Assembly: GCF_900142575.1 (NCBI RefSeq)
Contig: NZ_FRBI01000001.1
Coordinates: 125,014-189,013, forward strand
Reading direction: 5' to 3'
Origin: Actinacidiphila paucisporea
GTDB taxonomy: Bacteria > Actinomycetota > Actinomycetes > Streptomycetales > Streptomycetaceae
DNA length: 64,000 nt
Below are positions 29,168 through 38,891 of the stretch, in pieces. The notes under the pieces were generated by a model that made no database searches, was not told the origin of the DNA, and was given only the letters and a program-made list of their open reading frames with translations. Positions within the stretch are counted from its first letter, which is position 1. The number at the start of each line of letters is the position of its first letter. A program made the translations under genes and the position numbers.

Positions 29168-30526
29168 GTGGGACGACTCTTCGGTACCGACGGGGTGCGT
29201 GGCATCGCCAACGCGGACCTCACCGCCGAGCTGGCGCTCGGCCTGTCGGTCGCGGCGGCGCACGTACTCGCTGAGGCGGGCACCTTCGCGGGGCACCGGC
29301 CGATCGCGGTGGTCGGACGCGATCCGCGCGCCTCGGGCGAATTCCTGGAGGCCGCCGTCGTGGCGGGCCTCGCGAGCGCGGGCGTGGACGTCCTGCGGGT
29401 CGGTGTGCTGCCCACCCCGGCGGTGGCGTATCTCACCGGCGCGCTGGGCGCCGACCTCGGCGTGATGCTGTCCGCGAGCCACAACGCGATGCCGGACAAC
29501 GGCGTCAAGTTCCTGGCCCGCGGCGGCCACAAGCTGGACGACGACCTCGAGGACCGGATCGAGAAGATCTACGAGGAGCACCGCACCGGCGCCCCCTGGG
29601 TGCGCCCCACCGGCGCGGGCGTCGGCCGGGTCAAGGACTACGACGAGGGCTTCGACCAGTACGTCGCCCACCTCATCGGCGTGCTGCCCAACCGGCTCGA
29701 CGGCCTCAAGGTCGTCCTGGACGAGGCGCACGGCGCCGCGTCCCGCGTGTCACCCGAGGCCTTCTCGCGGGCCGGCGCCGAGGTCGTCACCATCGGCGCC
29801 CGCCCCGACGGCCTCAACATCAACGACGGCTGCGGCTCCACCCACCTGGAGCTGCTCAAGGCCGCCGTCATAGAGCACGGCGCCGACTTCGGCATCGCGC
29901 ACGACGGTGACGCCGACCGCTGCCTGGCCGTGGACGCCGCCGGCCAGGAGGTCGACGGCGACCAGATCCTGGCGATCCTCGCGCTGTCGCTGCGCGAGCG
30001 CGGCGAGCTGCGCGGCAACACCGTCGTCGGCACCGTGATGTCCAACCTGGGCTTCAAGCTGGCCATGGAGCGCGAGGGCATCACCCTCGTCCAGACCGCG
30101 GTCGGCGACCGCTACGTCCTGGAGTCGATGAAGGAGCACGGCTACGCGCTCGGCGGCGAGCAGTCGGGCCACGTCATCGTGCTCGACCACGCCACCACCG
30201 GCGACGGCACCCTGACCGGGCTGCTGCTCGCCGCCCGCGTCACCGCGACCGGCCGCACCCTGGCCGACCTGGCCGGCGTCATGCAGCGGCTGCCGCAGGT
30301 GCTGGTCAACGTTCCGGACGTCGACAGGAGCCGCGCGGGAACCGCCCCCGAACTGCTCGCCGCCGTCGCCGAGGCCGAGGCGGAGCTGGGCGCGACCGGG
30401 CGGGTGCTGCTGCGCCCCTCGGGCACCGAGCCGCTGGTCCGCGTCATGGTGGAGGCCGCCGACATCGACCACGCCAGGTCGGTGGCGGGCCGCCTCGCGG
30501 ACATCGTCAAGTCGACGCTGGCCTGA
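29168..30526 (+). CDS. glmM: Phosphoglucosamine mutase
   Basis: The 452-residue enzyme converts glucosamine-6-phosphate to glucosamine-1-phosphate for UDP-GlcNAc and peptidoglycan synthesis. It shows [13 protein letters not shown], the phosphoserine loop [12 protein letters not shown] (Ser104), the metal loop AHDGDADRC and the phosphate-binding [17 protein letters not shown] lies seven bases before GTG 29168; the upstream open frame crosses the rpsI terminator and is rejected. Confidence 0.96.
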   Translation: MGRLFGTDGVRGIANADLTAELALGLSVAAAHVLAEAGTFAGHRPIAVVGRDPRASGEFLEAAVVAGLASAGVDVLRVGVLPTPAVAYLTGALGADLGVMLSASHNAMPDNGVKFLARGGHKLDDDLEDRIEKIYEEHRTGAPWVRPTGAGVGRVKDYDEGFDQYVAHLIGVLPNRLDGLKVVLDEAHGAASRVSPEAFSRAGAEVVTIGARPDGLNINDGCGSTHLELLKAAVIEHGADFGIAHDGDADRCLAVDAAGQEVDGDQILAILALSLRERGELRGNTVVGTVMSNLGFKLAMEREGITLVQTAVGDRYVLESMKEHGYALGGEQSGHVIVLDHATTGDGTLTGLLLAARVTATGRTLADLAGVMQRLPQVLVNVPDVDRSRAGTAPELLAAVAEAEAELGATGRVLLRPSGTEPLVRVMVEAADIDHARSVAGRLADIVKSTLA

Positions 30527-30574
30527 CGCCTGACGCCTGACGCCTGACGCCTGACGCCTGACGCCTGACGCCTG
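30521..30574 (+). repeat. Heptanucleotide tandem repeat at the end of glmM
   Basis: Seven perfect copies of GCCTGAC run from 30521 to 30569, with a partial eighth. The first copy contains the glmM stop codon. Because seven is not a multiple of three, TGA appears in all three frames across the array. Confidence 0.95.
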
Positions 30575-30581
30575 CCCCTTG

Positions 30582-31520
30582 TCACGCAGCCGGCACCCTG
30601 CGGCGCTGCATCGCCCACAGCCACTTCTGGGCGAGCAGCGTCAGGGTGCCGGCGCAGGCGATGCCGGCCAGGTTGACCGCCAGCTGGAGGCTGGAGCCCC
30701 AGACCTCGTGCCAGGTGGAGTACGAGATGGCCAGTGACGCGTTCGCGGCGGCCGGCACCGTCGTCACCGAGATCGCCACACCGACCAGGGCCCCGGACTT
30801 CGCCGACGTCAACGACAGCATCCCCGCGATGCCGGCGAGGAAGGCGACCACGAAGGAGTCCCAGCTCGGCTGCCAGATGAACTGCGTCGCCGGATGCGGG
30901 GCGTCGAAGCGCGCCTGCGTGAACAGCCCCAGGCCGCTCATCAGGTACGAGAAGCCGCCGGTGAGCAGCATCGCCGCCGGGAAGCCCACCGCGAGCGCCA
31001 TCAGCGAACGCGCCACCAGCCGGCCCCTGCGGCGTACCAGACCCGTGCAGACACCCGCCAGCGGGCCGAACTCCGGGCCGACCACCATCGCGCCGACGAT
31101 CAGGATCGAGCTGTCCAGCATCACGCCGTAGGCGGCCAGCATCGTGGCGACCGTCAGGAACGCCAGATAGGTGAACGTGAGGGTGGACTCCTCGTGGGTC
31201 GCCTCGACCAGCGACTCCCACACCACCGCGTCCGCGCCCTCGCCGGGCGCGTCCCGCTCGGCCTGGTCCGCGCTCCGCGACAGCGTCACGTCGACGTTCT
31301 CGACCGCGATCGCCCCGGCGTCCTCGATGCCGAGCTTCCTGAGGGCCGCCAGCAGCGGGTCGGCGGCCTCCCTGGCCACGTCACAGGTCAGCAGGTCGCC
31401 CACGGGGTCGTAGGCGGCGCCCCTGACCACCGTGAGGTGGGTGGCGCCGACGGTCGCCGACACCAGGGTCGCGACCTCCTCCGTGCGGTCGGCCGGCACG
31501 ATCATTCGCAGGTGCAGCAC
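30582..31520 (-). CDS. DUF389 membrane protein
   Basis: The 312-residue protein has a ~100-residue cytosolic N-terminal domain (LHLRMIVPADRTEEVATLVSAT) and then about six membrane segments, including YGVMLDSSILIVGAMVVGPEFGPLAG, the conserved core of DUF389. The biochemical role of the family is unknown; transport has been suggested. It lies convergent to glmM and next to coaA in the same direction (16-bp gap). Start is GTG 31520, or ATG 31505. Confidence 0.85.
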   Translation of the reverse strand: MLHLRMIVPADRTEEVATLVSATVGATHLTVVRGAAYDPVGDLLTCDVAREAADPLLAALRKLGIEDAGAIAVENVDVTLSRSADQAERDAPGEGADAVVWESLVEATHEESTLTFTYLAFLTVATMLAAYGVMLDSSILIVGAMVVGPEFGPLAGVCTGLVRRRGRLVARSLMALAVGFPAAMLLTGGFSYLMSGLGLFTQARFDAPHPATQFIWQPSWDSFVVAFLAGIAGMLSLTSAKSGALVGVAISVTTVPAAANASLAISYSTWHEVWGSSLQLAVNLAGIACAGTLTLLAQKWLWAMQRRRVPAA

Positions 31521-31536
31521 GCCTGGGGCCTCCGCG

Positions 31537-32511
31537 TCACAATTTGCGCAGCGAGAGCCGCTGCACCTTGTGGTCCTGGCTCTTGCGCAGGACCAGGGTC
31601 GCCCGGCTGCGCGTGGGCAGCACGTTCTCCTGGAGATTGGGCTGGTTGACGGTCCGCCATATCATCCGGGCGTAGTCCATGGCCTCGTCCTCGGCCACCC
31701 GGGTGTACTTCGTGAAGTACGAGTCCGGGTTCTGGAAGGCCGTCTCCCGCAGCTTCCTGAACCGCCCGAGATACCACCGCTCGATGTCCTCGGTGCGGGC
31801 GTCGACGTAGACGCTGAAGTCGAAGTAGTCGGCCAGCCCGATCCTGGTGCGGCCGTCCTGCCCCGGCAGGGCGGGCTGCAGCACGTTGAGGCCCTCCACG
31901 ATGAGGATGTCGGGGCGGCGGACCGTCAGCAGCTCACCGGGCACGATGTCGTAGATCAGGTGCGAGTAGACCGGCGCGGTCACCTCGGCCTTGCCGGACT
32001 TCACGTCCGCGACGAAACGGGTCAGCGCGCGCCGGTCGTAGGACTCGGGGAAGCCCTTGCGCGACATCAGGCCGCGCCGCTGCAATTCCGCGTTGGGCAG
32101 CAGGAAGCCGTCGGTGGTGACCAGCTCGACCCGAGGATGCTCCGGCCACCGGGCCAGCAGCGCCTGCAGCAGCCGGGCCGTGGTCGACTTCCCCACCGCC
32201 ACGCTCCCCGCCACGCCTATGACGAACGGCGTCCCCGGCTGCGCCCCGGCCGCCGCCCCCGCCAGGAAGGTGTTCAGCGCCCCGCGCAGCCCGCTGTGCG
32301 CGGCCACGTACAGATTCAGCAGCCGCGACAGCGGCAGGTAGACGTCCACCACCTCGTCGAGGTCGATGACGTCCCCGAGCCCCCGCAGCCGCTCCACCTC
32401 CTCCGCGGTCAGCGGCAAGGGCGTGCGCTCCCGCAGGGCGCTCCACTGCGCCCTGGTCAGGTCGACGAAGGGGCTGGCCGGCGCGGTCGGAGTGGTCGTC
32501 ACGGTGAGCAT
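31537..32511 (-). CDS. coaA: Pantothenate kinase type I
   Basis: The 324-residue enzyme phosphorylates pantothenate, the first step to coenzyme A. It has the P-loop [12 protein letters not shown] (99-110), [29 protein letters not shown] and VEGLNVLQ, typical of bacterial type I CoaA. ATG 32511 or GTG 32502 are possible starts. It is divergent from acpS, the two being linked by CoA chemistry. Confidence 0.94.
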   Translation of the reverse strand: MLTVTTTPTAPASPFVDLTRAQWSALRERTPLPLTAEEVERLRGLGDVIDLDEVVDVYLPLSRLLNLYVAAHSGLRGALNTFLAGAAAGAQPGTPFVIGVAGSVAVGKSTTARLLQALLARWPEHPRVELVTTDGFLLPNAELQRRGLMSRKGFPESYDRRALTRFVADVKSGKAEVTAPVYSHLIYDIVPGELLTVRRPDILIVEGLNVLQPALPGQDGRTRIGLADYFDFSVYVDARTEDIERWYLGRFRKLRETAFQNPDSYFTKYTRVAEDEAMDYARMIWRTVNQPNLQENVLPTRSRATLVLRKSQDHKVQRLSLRKL

Positions 32512-32617
32512 CCTCGCAGGGCCCGACCCGCGGCCGCCCGGCACCCGGCCGCCGGGCCGCCGCCCCCTAAGCTGGCGGCATGGACGGCAATGCCACGCAC
32601 CCCGGGAGGGACGCCGG

Positions 32618-32986
32618 ATGATCGTCGGGGTCGGGATCGACGTGGCCGAGATCAAACGGTTCGCCGCCGCGATGGAGCGCACCCCGGGAATGGCGGAACG
32701 CCTCTTCACCCCCGGCGAGCTGCTGCTGCCCACCGGCGCCCCGCGCGGCATCGCCTCCCTCGCGGCGCGCTTCGCCGCCAAGGAGGCGCTGGCCAAGTCC
32801 CTGGGCGCGCCCGCCGGGCTGAGCTGGCTCGACGCCGAGGTCACCACCGAGCCGTCCGGGCGGCCCCGGCTGACCGTCACCGGCACGGTCGCCGCCCGTG
32901 CCGCCGAACTGGGCGTACGCAGCTGGCACCTGTCGCTCAGCCACGACGCGGGCGTCGCCTCCGCCGTGGTCATCGCCGAGGCCTGA
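32618..32986 (+). CDS. acpS: Holo-ACP synthase
   Basis: The 122-residue enzyme transfers phosphopantetheine from CoA to acyl carrier protein. [13 protein letters not shown] carries the metal-binding Asp, [12 protein letters not shown] the Glu/Lys pair, and [16 protein letters not shown] the C-terminal motif. GGGAGGG precedes ATG 32618 by eight bases. A 71-bp gap follows before nnr. Confidence 0.95.
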   Translation: MIVGVGIDVAEIKRFAAAMERTPGMAERLFTPGELLLPTGAPRGIASLAARFAAKEALAKSLGAPAGLSWLDAEVTTEPSGRPRLTVTGTVAARAAELGVRSWHLSLSHDAGVASAVVIAEA

Positions 32987-33057
32987 CCCCGGGCCGGGGT
33001 GCCACGGCGGCAGGCGGTACGTATCGTCGGGTGCAGGGCCGAACGGGAGGGTACGCC

Positions 33058-34497
33058 ATGAGGTACGCGCACACGGTGCAGGCCGTACGGGACGCGGAGG
33101 CCGCGCTCATGGCGCGGCTGCCGGAGGGCACGCTCATGCAGCGGGCCGCCGCCGGGCTCGCGACGGTCGGCGCCGACGTCCTGGGGCGCGTCTACGGCGC
33201 CCGGGTCGTCGTGGTCGCCGGAAGCGGCAGCAACGGCGGTGACGCCCTCTACGCGGGCGCCCGCCTCGCCCGCCGCGGCGCCGGGGTCACCGCGGTCCTG
33301 CTGGCGCCCGACCGGGCGCACGGCGGCGGCCTCGCGGCGCTGCGGGCCGCCGGCGGCCGGGTCGTGGACGGCGCGGACGGTCTCGCGGCCGTCACCCGCG
33401 CGCACCTCGTCTACGACGGCATCGTCGGCATCGGCGGCAAGGGCGGACTCCGCCCGCCGGCCGCCGACCTCATGAACGCCGCGTACGACGCCCGGGCCGC
33501 CGTCGTCGCCGTCGACCTGCCCAGCGGCGTCGACGCCGACACCGGAGAGGTCACCGGGGAGGCCGTCCGCGCCGACGTCACCGTCACCTTCGGCACGTAC
33601 AAGCCCGGCCTGCTCATCGACCCGGCCGCCGAACTCGCCGGCGCCCTGCGGCTCATCGACATCGGCCTCGACCCGTATCTGGGCGCCCCCGCGATCGAGG
33701 CCTTCCAGCACGCCGACGCCGCCGCGGTGCTGCCGCGGCCCGGCGCCGAGAGCGACAAATACCGGCGGGGCGTGGTCGGGGTCGTCGCCGGATCCGACCG
33801 CTACCCCGGTGCCGCGGTGCTCGCCGTCTCCGGCGCCATCCGCGGCGGCGCGGGCGCCGTCCGCTACGTCGGGGGTGGCGCCGCCGCCGTCCTCGCCCGG
33901 CACCCCGAGACGCTGGTCTCCACCGGCTCCCCGCGTGCCGCGGGCCGCGTCCAGGCGTGGGTCGTCGGCCCCGGGCTCGGCGACACGGCAGCCGCCAGGG
34001 CCGCGGTCGCGGAAGTGCTCGCCGCGGACGTGCCCGTGCTGGTCGACGCGGACGGGCTCCGCCTGATGTCCCGCGACGCGGTCCTGGCCCGGACCGCGCC
34101 GACCGTACTCACCCCGCACGCCGGGGAGGCCGCCGCCCTCCTCGGCCGGTCCCGCGAAGCCGTCGAGGCCTCCCGCCTCGACTCGGTACGCGACCTGGCC
34201 GCGGCCTTCCGCGCGACGGTCCTCCTCAAGGGTTCCACCACGCTGGTGGCCTCGCCCACCGCCTCCGAGCCCGTCCGGGTCAACCCCACCGGTACGCCGT
34301 GGCTCGCCACCGCCGGCAGCGGCGACATCCTCTCCGGCCTCGCCGGCTCCCTCCTGGCCACGTCGCTCCCGGCCCCCACGGCCGCGTCCCTCGCCGCCTA
34401 CCTCCACGGCCTGGCGGCCCGCCTCACCCCCACCCCCCTCACCGCCCTCGACGTGGCCGAATCCCTCCCCACGGCGTGGCGCAACACAACCACCTAG
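33058..34497 (+). CDS. nnr: Bifunctional NAD(P)H-hydrate epimerase/dehydratase
   Basis: The 479-residue protein repairs damaged NADH and NADPH hydrates. The N-terminal ~210 residues are the epimerase (YjeF-N) domain with [16 protein letters not shown] and [13 protein letters not shown]. The C-terminal half is the ADP/ATP-dependent dehydratase domain with [35 protein letters not shown] and [10 protein letters not shown]. The fusion of both activities is usual in bacteria. AACGGGAGGG precedes ATG 33058. Confidence 0.93.
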   Translation: MRYAHTVQAVRDAEAALMARLPEGTLMQRAAAGLATVGADVLGRVYGARVVVVAGSGSNGGDALYAGARLARRGAGVTAVLLAPDRAHGGGLAALRAAGGRVVDGADGLAAVTRAHLVYDGIVGIGGKGGLRPPAADLMNAAYDARAAVVAVDLPSGVDADTGEVTGEAVRADVTVTFGTYKPGLLIDPAAELAGALRLIDIGLDPYLGAPAIEAFQHADAAAVLPRPGAESDKYRRGVVGVVAGSDRYPGAAVLAVSGAIRGGAGAVRYVGGGAAAVLARHPETLVSTGSPRAAGRVQAWVVGPGLGDTAAARAAVAEVLAADVPVLVDADGLRLMSRDAVLARTAPTVLTPHAGEAAALLGRSREAVEASRLDSVRDLAAAFRATVLLKGSTTLVASPTASEPVRVNPTGTPWLATAGSGDILSGLAGSLLATSLPAPTAASLAAYLHGLAARLTPTPLTALDVAESLPTAWRNTTT

Positions 34498-34626
34498 CCT
34501 GCGCCCCGCTGCCGCTGCCCCGCGCGCTGCCCCGCGCGGTGCGTCGCTCGCCTGGGGGTACCCCCACGCGCCCCTGGGGGGCCGCCCTCTGCGGAAGGTG
34601 GTCGCCCGCCGCAGAGGGGGGCTTTT

Positions 34627-34860
34627 CAGGGGCGCGGGGAACTGCGCGCCCCGCCGAAAGGGCGGAAAGGAAGCGACGCACCGCAAGGGGCAATCACCCA
34701 GGGGCGCGGGGAACTGCGCGACCAGCCACGACGGTGGGAAAGGCGAACGCCTACCGCAAGGGGCAGCACCTGAGGGGCGCGGAGAACGGCGCGGGCAACC
34801 ACGGCGCGGCCGCAGGCAAGCAACGCACCGCAGGGGCAATCAACCCGAGGAAGCGGCGCA
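34627..34860 (+). repeat. Tandem 72-bp intergenic repeat array
   Basis: Three units start at 34627, 34699 and about 34772, each opening CAGGGGCGCGGGGAACTGCG (third degenerate) and closing near CACCGCAAGGGGCA. A fourth, decayed copy runs into the end of the MarR gene. Single units of the same family occur at 24415, and the core at 22566 and 56644. The 342-bp gap between nnr and marR holds nothing else that I can see. Confidence 0.75.
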
Positions 34861-35301
34861 GCCATTGCGCAGGGTGCGGAGGGCCGCCGTGAAGGCGGGG
34901 GTCTCGGGGCCCAGGGCCGAGAAGAAGGCGGCGTCGCAGGACTCCACCGCCCCCACCGCGCGGTTGGCGACGTCGCGACCCTCCGGCGTCACCGCCAAGG
35001 CGCGGGCGCGGGCGTCGCCGGGGTGGGGGTGGCGGGTGAGGAGCCCGCGGGATTCGAGGGCGCGGAGGACCTGCGAGGTCATCATCGGGTCGGTCGCCGC
35101 GTGGTCGGCGAGGCGGCGCTGGGTGACGGGGGAGTCGGACGCCTGGAGGTAGGTGAGGGAGGCGAGGAGGACGAACTGGACGTGGGTGAGGCCGAAGGGG
35201 CGCAGGGCCGCGCGCTGGGCGGCCTGCCAGCGGTTGGTGACCTGCCAGAGCAGCAGGCCGGGGCTCTCCTCGGCGGAGCCGAAAGCGGTCGCGAGGCTCA
35301 C
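34840..35301 (-). CDS. MarR family transcriptional regulator
   Basis: The 153-residue protein has the winged-helix core: FVLLASLTYLQ..., TQRRLADHAATDPMMTSQVLRALESRGLLTRHPHPGDARARALAVTPEG is the recognition helix and wing. It is coupled to the upstream SRPBCC gene by a GTGA overlap (GTG 35301). It probably represses its own operon through the palindrome at 35726. Its last codons lie in a degenerate repeat unit, so the C-terminus may have been altered. Confidence 0.9.
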   Translation of the reverse strand: MSLATAFGSAEESPGLLLWQVTNRWQAAQRAALRPFGLTHVQFVLLASLTYLQASDSPVTQRRLADHAATDPMMTSQVLRALESRGLLTRHPHPGDARARALAVTPEGRDVANRAVGAVESCDAAFFSALGPETPAFTAALRTLRNGCAASSG

Positions 35302-35720
35302 GCGGCTTCCGCCGCGGAGCGGAGGCGGTCCAGGTCGGCCTGGAGGGTGGCGGCGATGCCCTTGCCGAGCGCCAGGTTCCAGAGGCGGGCGAGGGGGCCG
35401 CGGAGCGTCACGGTGACGTCCACCCGGGTGGCCCCCTCGGTGGTGGCGGAGACGAGGTGGCGGAAGGTCAGCCGGGCCCCGACGAGCTTGGAGACGTCGG
35501 TGAACTCCCGGCCAGGGACGAGCGCGGCGACCACGAAGGGCACCTTGGGCGCCCCCTTGGGCTTGAGCACGCCCGTGGCACCGGGCGCGAAGGGCCCGTC
35601 GAGCCGCACCCACTCGGTGTCGGCGTTCCACTCCGGCCAGGTCGCCATGTCCGCCCAGCGGGCGAAGAAGGCGTCGGGGGCCGCGGACGAGGTGATGTGT
35701 GCCGTTCCCAGAGTCGTCAC
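35298..35720 (-). CDS. SRPBCC family (START-like) protein
   Basis: The 140-residue protein shows the helix-grip pattern (AAPDAFFARWADMATWPEWNADTEWVRLDGPFAPGATGVLKPKG ... VTVTLRGPLARLWNLALGKGI), a fold with a large hydrophobic ligand pocket. It is the first gene of a two-gene operon with a MarR regulator, a common pairing in which the pair may sense or sequester a small hydrophobic molecule. GTG 35720 is chosen; upstream in-frame sequence contains the operator. Confidence 0.85.
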   Translation of the reverse strand: MTTLGTAHITSSAAPDAFFARWADMATWPEWNADTEWVRLDGPFAPGATGVLKPKGAPKVPFVVAALVPGREFTDVSKLVGARLTFRHLVSATTEGATRVDVTVTLRGPLARLWNLALGKGIAATLQADLDRLRSAAEAA

Positions 35721-35725
35721 GCCTT

Positions 35726-35743
35726 TAGTATGCGCGCATACTA
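35726..35743. promoter_or_regulatory. Probable MarR operator
   Basis: TAGTATGCGCGCATACTA is a perfect 18-bp palindrome located 5 bp before the SRPBCC start and 48 bp before the divergent alr start. Its placement and symmetry fit a MarR-dimer operator that could control both directions. Confidence 0.7.
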
Positions 35744-35791
35744 TCGGGCCGTCAAGGGCAACCCTGACCCGCGCCTGAGACACTGACCTGG

Positions 35792-36934
35792 ATGAACGAC
35801 ATGACGAGCGGCCGCGGCTGGGCGCACATCGACCTGGGGGCCCTGCGGGCGAACGTCGCGGCCCTGCGGGCGAAGGCCCCCGGTGCGGCCTTCATGGCGG
35901 TCGTGAAGGCCGACGCGTACGGCCACGGCATGGTGCCGTGCGCGCGGGCCGCGCTGGAGGGCGGCGCCACCTGGCTGGGCGTGGCCACGCCCGAGGAGGC
36001 GCTGGCGCTGCGTGCCGCCGGCATCGGCGGCCGGGTGCTGTGCTGGCTGTGGACGCCGGGCGGCCCCTGGCGGGAATGCGTCGAGGCCGACGTCGACGTG
36101 ACGGTCAGCGCGCAGTGGGCGCTGGAGGAGGCGGTGGCCGCGGCACGGGCCGCCGGCCGCACCGCGCGCGTACAGCTCAAGGTCGACGCCGGCCTCGGCC
36201 GCAACGGCGCGCAGCCCGCGCAGTGGCCGGCGCTGACCGCCGCGGCGAGGGCCGCGGAGAAGGCGGGGCTGATCCGGGTCACCGGCCTGTGGGCGCACTT
36301 CTCCTGCGCCGACGAGCCCGGTCACCCCTCGATCGCCCGCGAGTTGGGCGTCTTCCGCACCGCCCTCGAACAGGCCGCAGACGCCGGGCTCGACCCGGAG
36401 GTGCGGCACATCGCCAATTCGCCCGGCACCTTGACGCTGCCGGAGTCGCACTTCGACCTGGTGCGGCCGGGCGTGGCCATGTACGGCATCTCCCCGGTGC
36501 CGCAGGTCGGCGGGCCCGCGGACTTCGGGCTGCGCCCGGTGATGACGCTCGCCGCCCGGCTGGCCAGCGTCAAGCAGGTGCCCGGCGGCCACGGGGTCAG
36601 CTACGGCCACCACTATGTGACGCCGGGTCCGACGACGCTTGCACTGGTCCCCCTGGGGTACGCAGACGGTGTGCCGCGGCATGCGTCCGGTGCGGGCCCG
36701 GTGCTGGTGGCCGGGAAGTGGCGGACGGTGGCGGGACGGGTGGCGATGGACCAGTTCGTGGTGGACCTCGGCGGCGACTGCGCCGCCGCGGGCGACGAGG
36801 CCGTGCTGTTCGGCCCCGGCGACCGGGGCGAGCCGACCGCGGAGGACTGGGCGCGGGCGTGCGGGACGATCGCGTACGAGATCGTCACCCGCGTCGGCAG
36901 CCGGGTGCCGCGGGTGTACGGGGAGCATGGCTGA
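35792..36934 (+). CDS. alr: Alanine racemase
   Basis: The 380-residue PLP enzyme makes D-alanine for peptidoglycan. K39 in VVKADAYGHG binds PLP, and HGVSYGHHY carries the second catalytic Tyr. RPGVAMYGISP and VPLGYADGVPR are further family motifs. ATG 35792 has no strong ribosome-binding site. It is divergent from the SRPBCC-marR pair and overlaps the next gene by 8 bp. Confidence 0.95.
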   Translation: MNDMTSGRGWAHIDLGALRANVAALRAKAPGAAFMAVVKADAYGHGMVPCARAALEGGATWLGVATPEEALALRAAGIGGRVLCWLWTPGGPWRECVEADVDVTVSAQWALEEAVAAARAAGRTARVQLKVDAGLGRNGAQPAQWPALTAAARAAEKAGLIRVTGLWAHFSCADEPGHPSIARELGVFRTALEQAADAGLDPEVRHIANSPGTLTLPESHFDLVRPGVAMYGISPVPQVGGPADFGLRPVMTLAARLASVKQVPGGHGVSYGHHYVTPGPTTLALVPLGYADGVPRHASGAGPVLVAGKWRTVAGRVAMDQFVVDLGGDCAAAGDEAVLFGPGDRGEPTAEDWARACGTIAYEIVTRVGSRVPRVYGEHG

Positions 36935-38135
36935 GCAGGTGGGAGTCGGCGTGAAGTGGGAGCGGGCCGGGCTGGTCGGTGCCGCGATCGGGGTGGTGGC
37001 CGCGGGGGCCGCCGCCGGCGTGGCGATCGAGCGGGCCACCGTCGGGCGCGGCGTACGGCGCAAGGCGCAGCTCGCGCTGGACGCGACCGGGCCCTACGGG
37101 ACCCTGCGCGGCGTGCCCGGGACCGCGACCGCCGAGGACGGCACCGAGCTGTACTTCGAGACCGAGGACGTCACGCCGGTCGAGGTGGCCGAGCCGTCGG
37201 CGCGGCGCGGCTGGCTGCGCGGGCGCCGGGGCGTGGGGGCGGCGCCGCTGCCGCTCACCGTGGTCTTCTCGCACGGCTACTGCCTCAACCAGGACTCCTG
37301 GCACTTCCAGCGGGCGGCCCTGCGGGGCTCCGTGCGGGCGGTCTACTGGGACCAGCGCAGCCACGGCCGCAGCGAGCGCGGCCGCGACCAGGCCGCGGGC
37401 GGCCCCGCGACCATCGACCAGCTCGGCCGCGACCTGAAGGCCGTGCTGGACGCGGCCGCGCCCGAGGGCCCGGTGGTGCTGGTCGGCCACTCGATGGGCG
37501 GTATGACGGTGATGGCCTTCGCCGACCAGTACCCGGACTACGTGCGCGAGCGGGTCGCCGGGGTCGGCTTCATCTCGACGTCCTCGGGCAAGCTGGCCGC
37601 GGTCACCCTCGGGCTGCCCGCGGCCGGTGCGCGGGCCTTCCGGGCGGTCGCGCCGGGCCTGCTGAAGATCATGGGCAGCCAGGCCGAGCTGGTGGAGCGG
37701 GCGCGGCGGGCCACCGCGGAGCTCTTCGCCGGGATCATCAAGCGCTATTCGTTCGGCTCGGACGTGGACCCCTCGGTCGGGCGGTTCGCCGAGCGGCTGA
37801 TCGAGTCGACGCCGATCGACGTGGTGGCCGAGTTCTACCCGGCCTTCACCGAGCACGAGAAGGGCGACGCGCTCGCCGTGCTCGACGGGCTGCCCGGCCT
37901 GGTGCTGGCCGGCGACAAGGATCTGCTGACGCCCAGCGCGCACAGCACCGAGATCGCCGAGAAGCTGCCGGACGCCGAGCTGGTCATCGTGCCGGGCGCC
38001 GGGCACCTGGTGATATTCGAGCGGCCCGAGCTGGTGAATTCCGCCCTCGCGCTGCTGATCGCCCATGCCGCGGACTCGGTGCAGGCGCCGGTCGCCGACG
38101 GGCTGCGCGAGCTGGCGACGGCGGGCGAGGCGTAA
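36927..38135 (+). CDS. Alpha/beta hydrolase
   Basis: The 402-residue protein has an N-terminal hydrophobic anchor (AGLVGAAIGVVAAGAAAGVAI), an oxyanion HGYCLNQDSW, the nucleophile elbow GHSMGG, a late Asp (LAGDKDLLTP) and His (GAGHLVIFE), so the triad is complete. The natural ester or amide is unknown. It overlaps alr by 8 bp and precedes tsaE, a conserved order in streptomycetes. Confidence 0.88.
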   Translation: MAEQVGVGVKWERAGLVGAAIGVVAAGAAAGVAIERATVGRGVRRKAQLALDATGPYGTLRGVPGTATAEDGTELYFETEDVTPVEVAEPSARRGWLRGRRGVGAAPLPLTVVFSHGYCLNQDSWHFQRAALRGSVRAVYWDQRSHGRSERGRDQAAGGPATIDQLGRDLKAVLDAAAPEGPVVLVGHSMGGMTVMAFADQYPDYVRERVAGVGFISTSSGKLAAVTLGLPAAGARAFRAVAPGLLKIMGSQAELVERARRATAELFAGIIKRYSFGSDVDPSVGRFAERLIESTPIDVVAEFYPAFTEHEKGDALAVLDGLPGLVLAGDKDLLTPSAHSTEIAEKLPDAELVIVPGAGHLVIFERPELVNSALALLIAHAADSVQAPVADGLRELATAGEA

Positions 38136-38192
38136 TCCGCCGCGCGCCACGGACGGGCGGGGTGTGCGGGTCGGCGCGTAGGCTTCGCGGTC

Positions 38193-38735
38193 ATGGGCAC
38201 ACCGCACGACCCGTACCCCGCGGGCACTCAGGACCGGCTCCCCCCCGCCGTCCGGATCACCGTACGTACCGCCGAGCGCATGCGTGACCTGGGGCGACGC
38301 CTCGCCGCGCTGCTCGGCCCCGGCGACCTTGTCCTGCTCAACGGCGAGCTGGGCGCGGGCAAGACGACCTTGACCCGGGGCCTGGGCGAGGGCCTGGGCG
38401 TACGCGGCGCCGTCACCTCGCCGACCTTCGTCATCGCCCGCGTCCACCCCTCGCTGACCGGCGGCCCGGCCCTGGTCCACGTGGACGCCTACCGGCTGGG
38501 CGGCGGCCTGGACGAGATGGAGGACCTGGACCTCGACGTGTCGCTGCCGGAGTCGGTGGTGGTCGTCGAGTGGGGCGAGGGCAAGGTCGAGGAGCTGTCC
38601 GAGGCCCGCCTGCAGGTCGTCATCGAGCGGACGGTGGGTTCGACGCCCGAGGCCGACGACGACGCCAGGGTGGTCACCGTCAGCGGCGTCGGCCCGCGCT
38701 GGGCCGCCACGGACCTGGCGGCGCTGGAGGCCTGA
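38193..38735 (+). CDS. tsaE: tRNA t6A modification ATPase TsaE
   Basis: The 180-residue ATPase drives turnover of the TsaB-TsaD complex that makes t6A37 in tRNAs. It shows LLNGELGAGKTTLTRGL (P-loop), VTSPTFVIA, HVDAYRL and VVEWGE. The C-terminal ~40 residues are longer than in E. coli. It starts the tsaE-tsaB-rimI-tsaD group. Confidence 0.92.
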   Translation: MGTPHDPYPAGTQDRLPPAVRITVRTAERMRDLGRRLAALLGPGDLVLLNGELGAGKTTLTRGLGEGLGVRGAVTSPTFVIARVHPSLTGGPALVHVDAYRLGGGLDEMEDLDLDVSLPESVVVVEWGEGKVEELSEARLQVVIERTVGSTPEADDDARVVTVSGVGPRWAATDLAALEA

Positions 38736-38891
38736 GCGCCGGGACGGCCCGAGCGGCGGGACGGCCCGAGCGGGCGCGGCATGAACCGACAGGCTGTCGG
38801 GAAGATGTTGCGCGGGGACCGGCACCCGTGGTGTCCTGGTTCCCAGGTGCCCGCTTAGGGCTGCCTAACTTCCACCGCTCGGGGAGGCACC

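Noticed and set aside
26908-29532. An 874-residue minus-strand open frame
   Set aside because: It runs antisense through the ABC-F gene, rplM, rpsI and glmM, and its translation is low-complexity.
31537-34839. A 1100-residue open frame antisense to acpS and nnr
   Set aside because: Only the part up to 32511 is coaA. The rest is the shadow of well-recognised genes on the other strand, with Arg/Gly-rich composition typical of GC-rich antisense frames.
34627-34860. CRISPR array
   Set aside because: The 72-bp period has no short repeat/unique-spacer pattern; whole units repeat and no cas gene is nearby.
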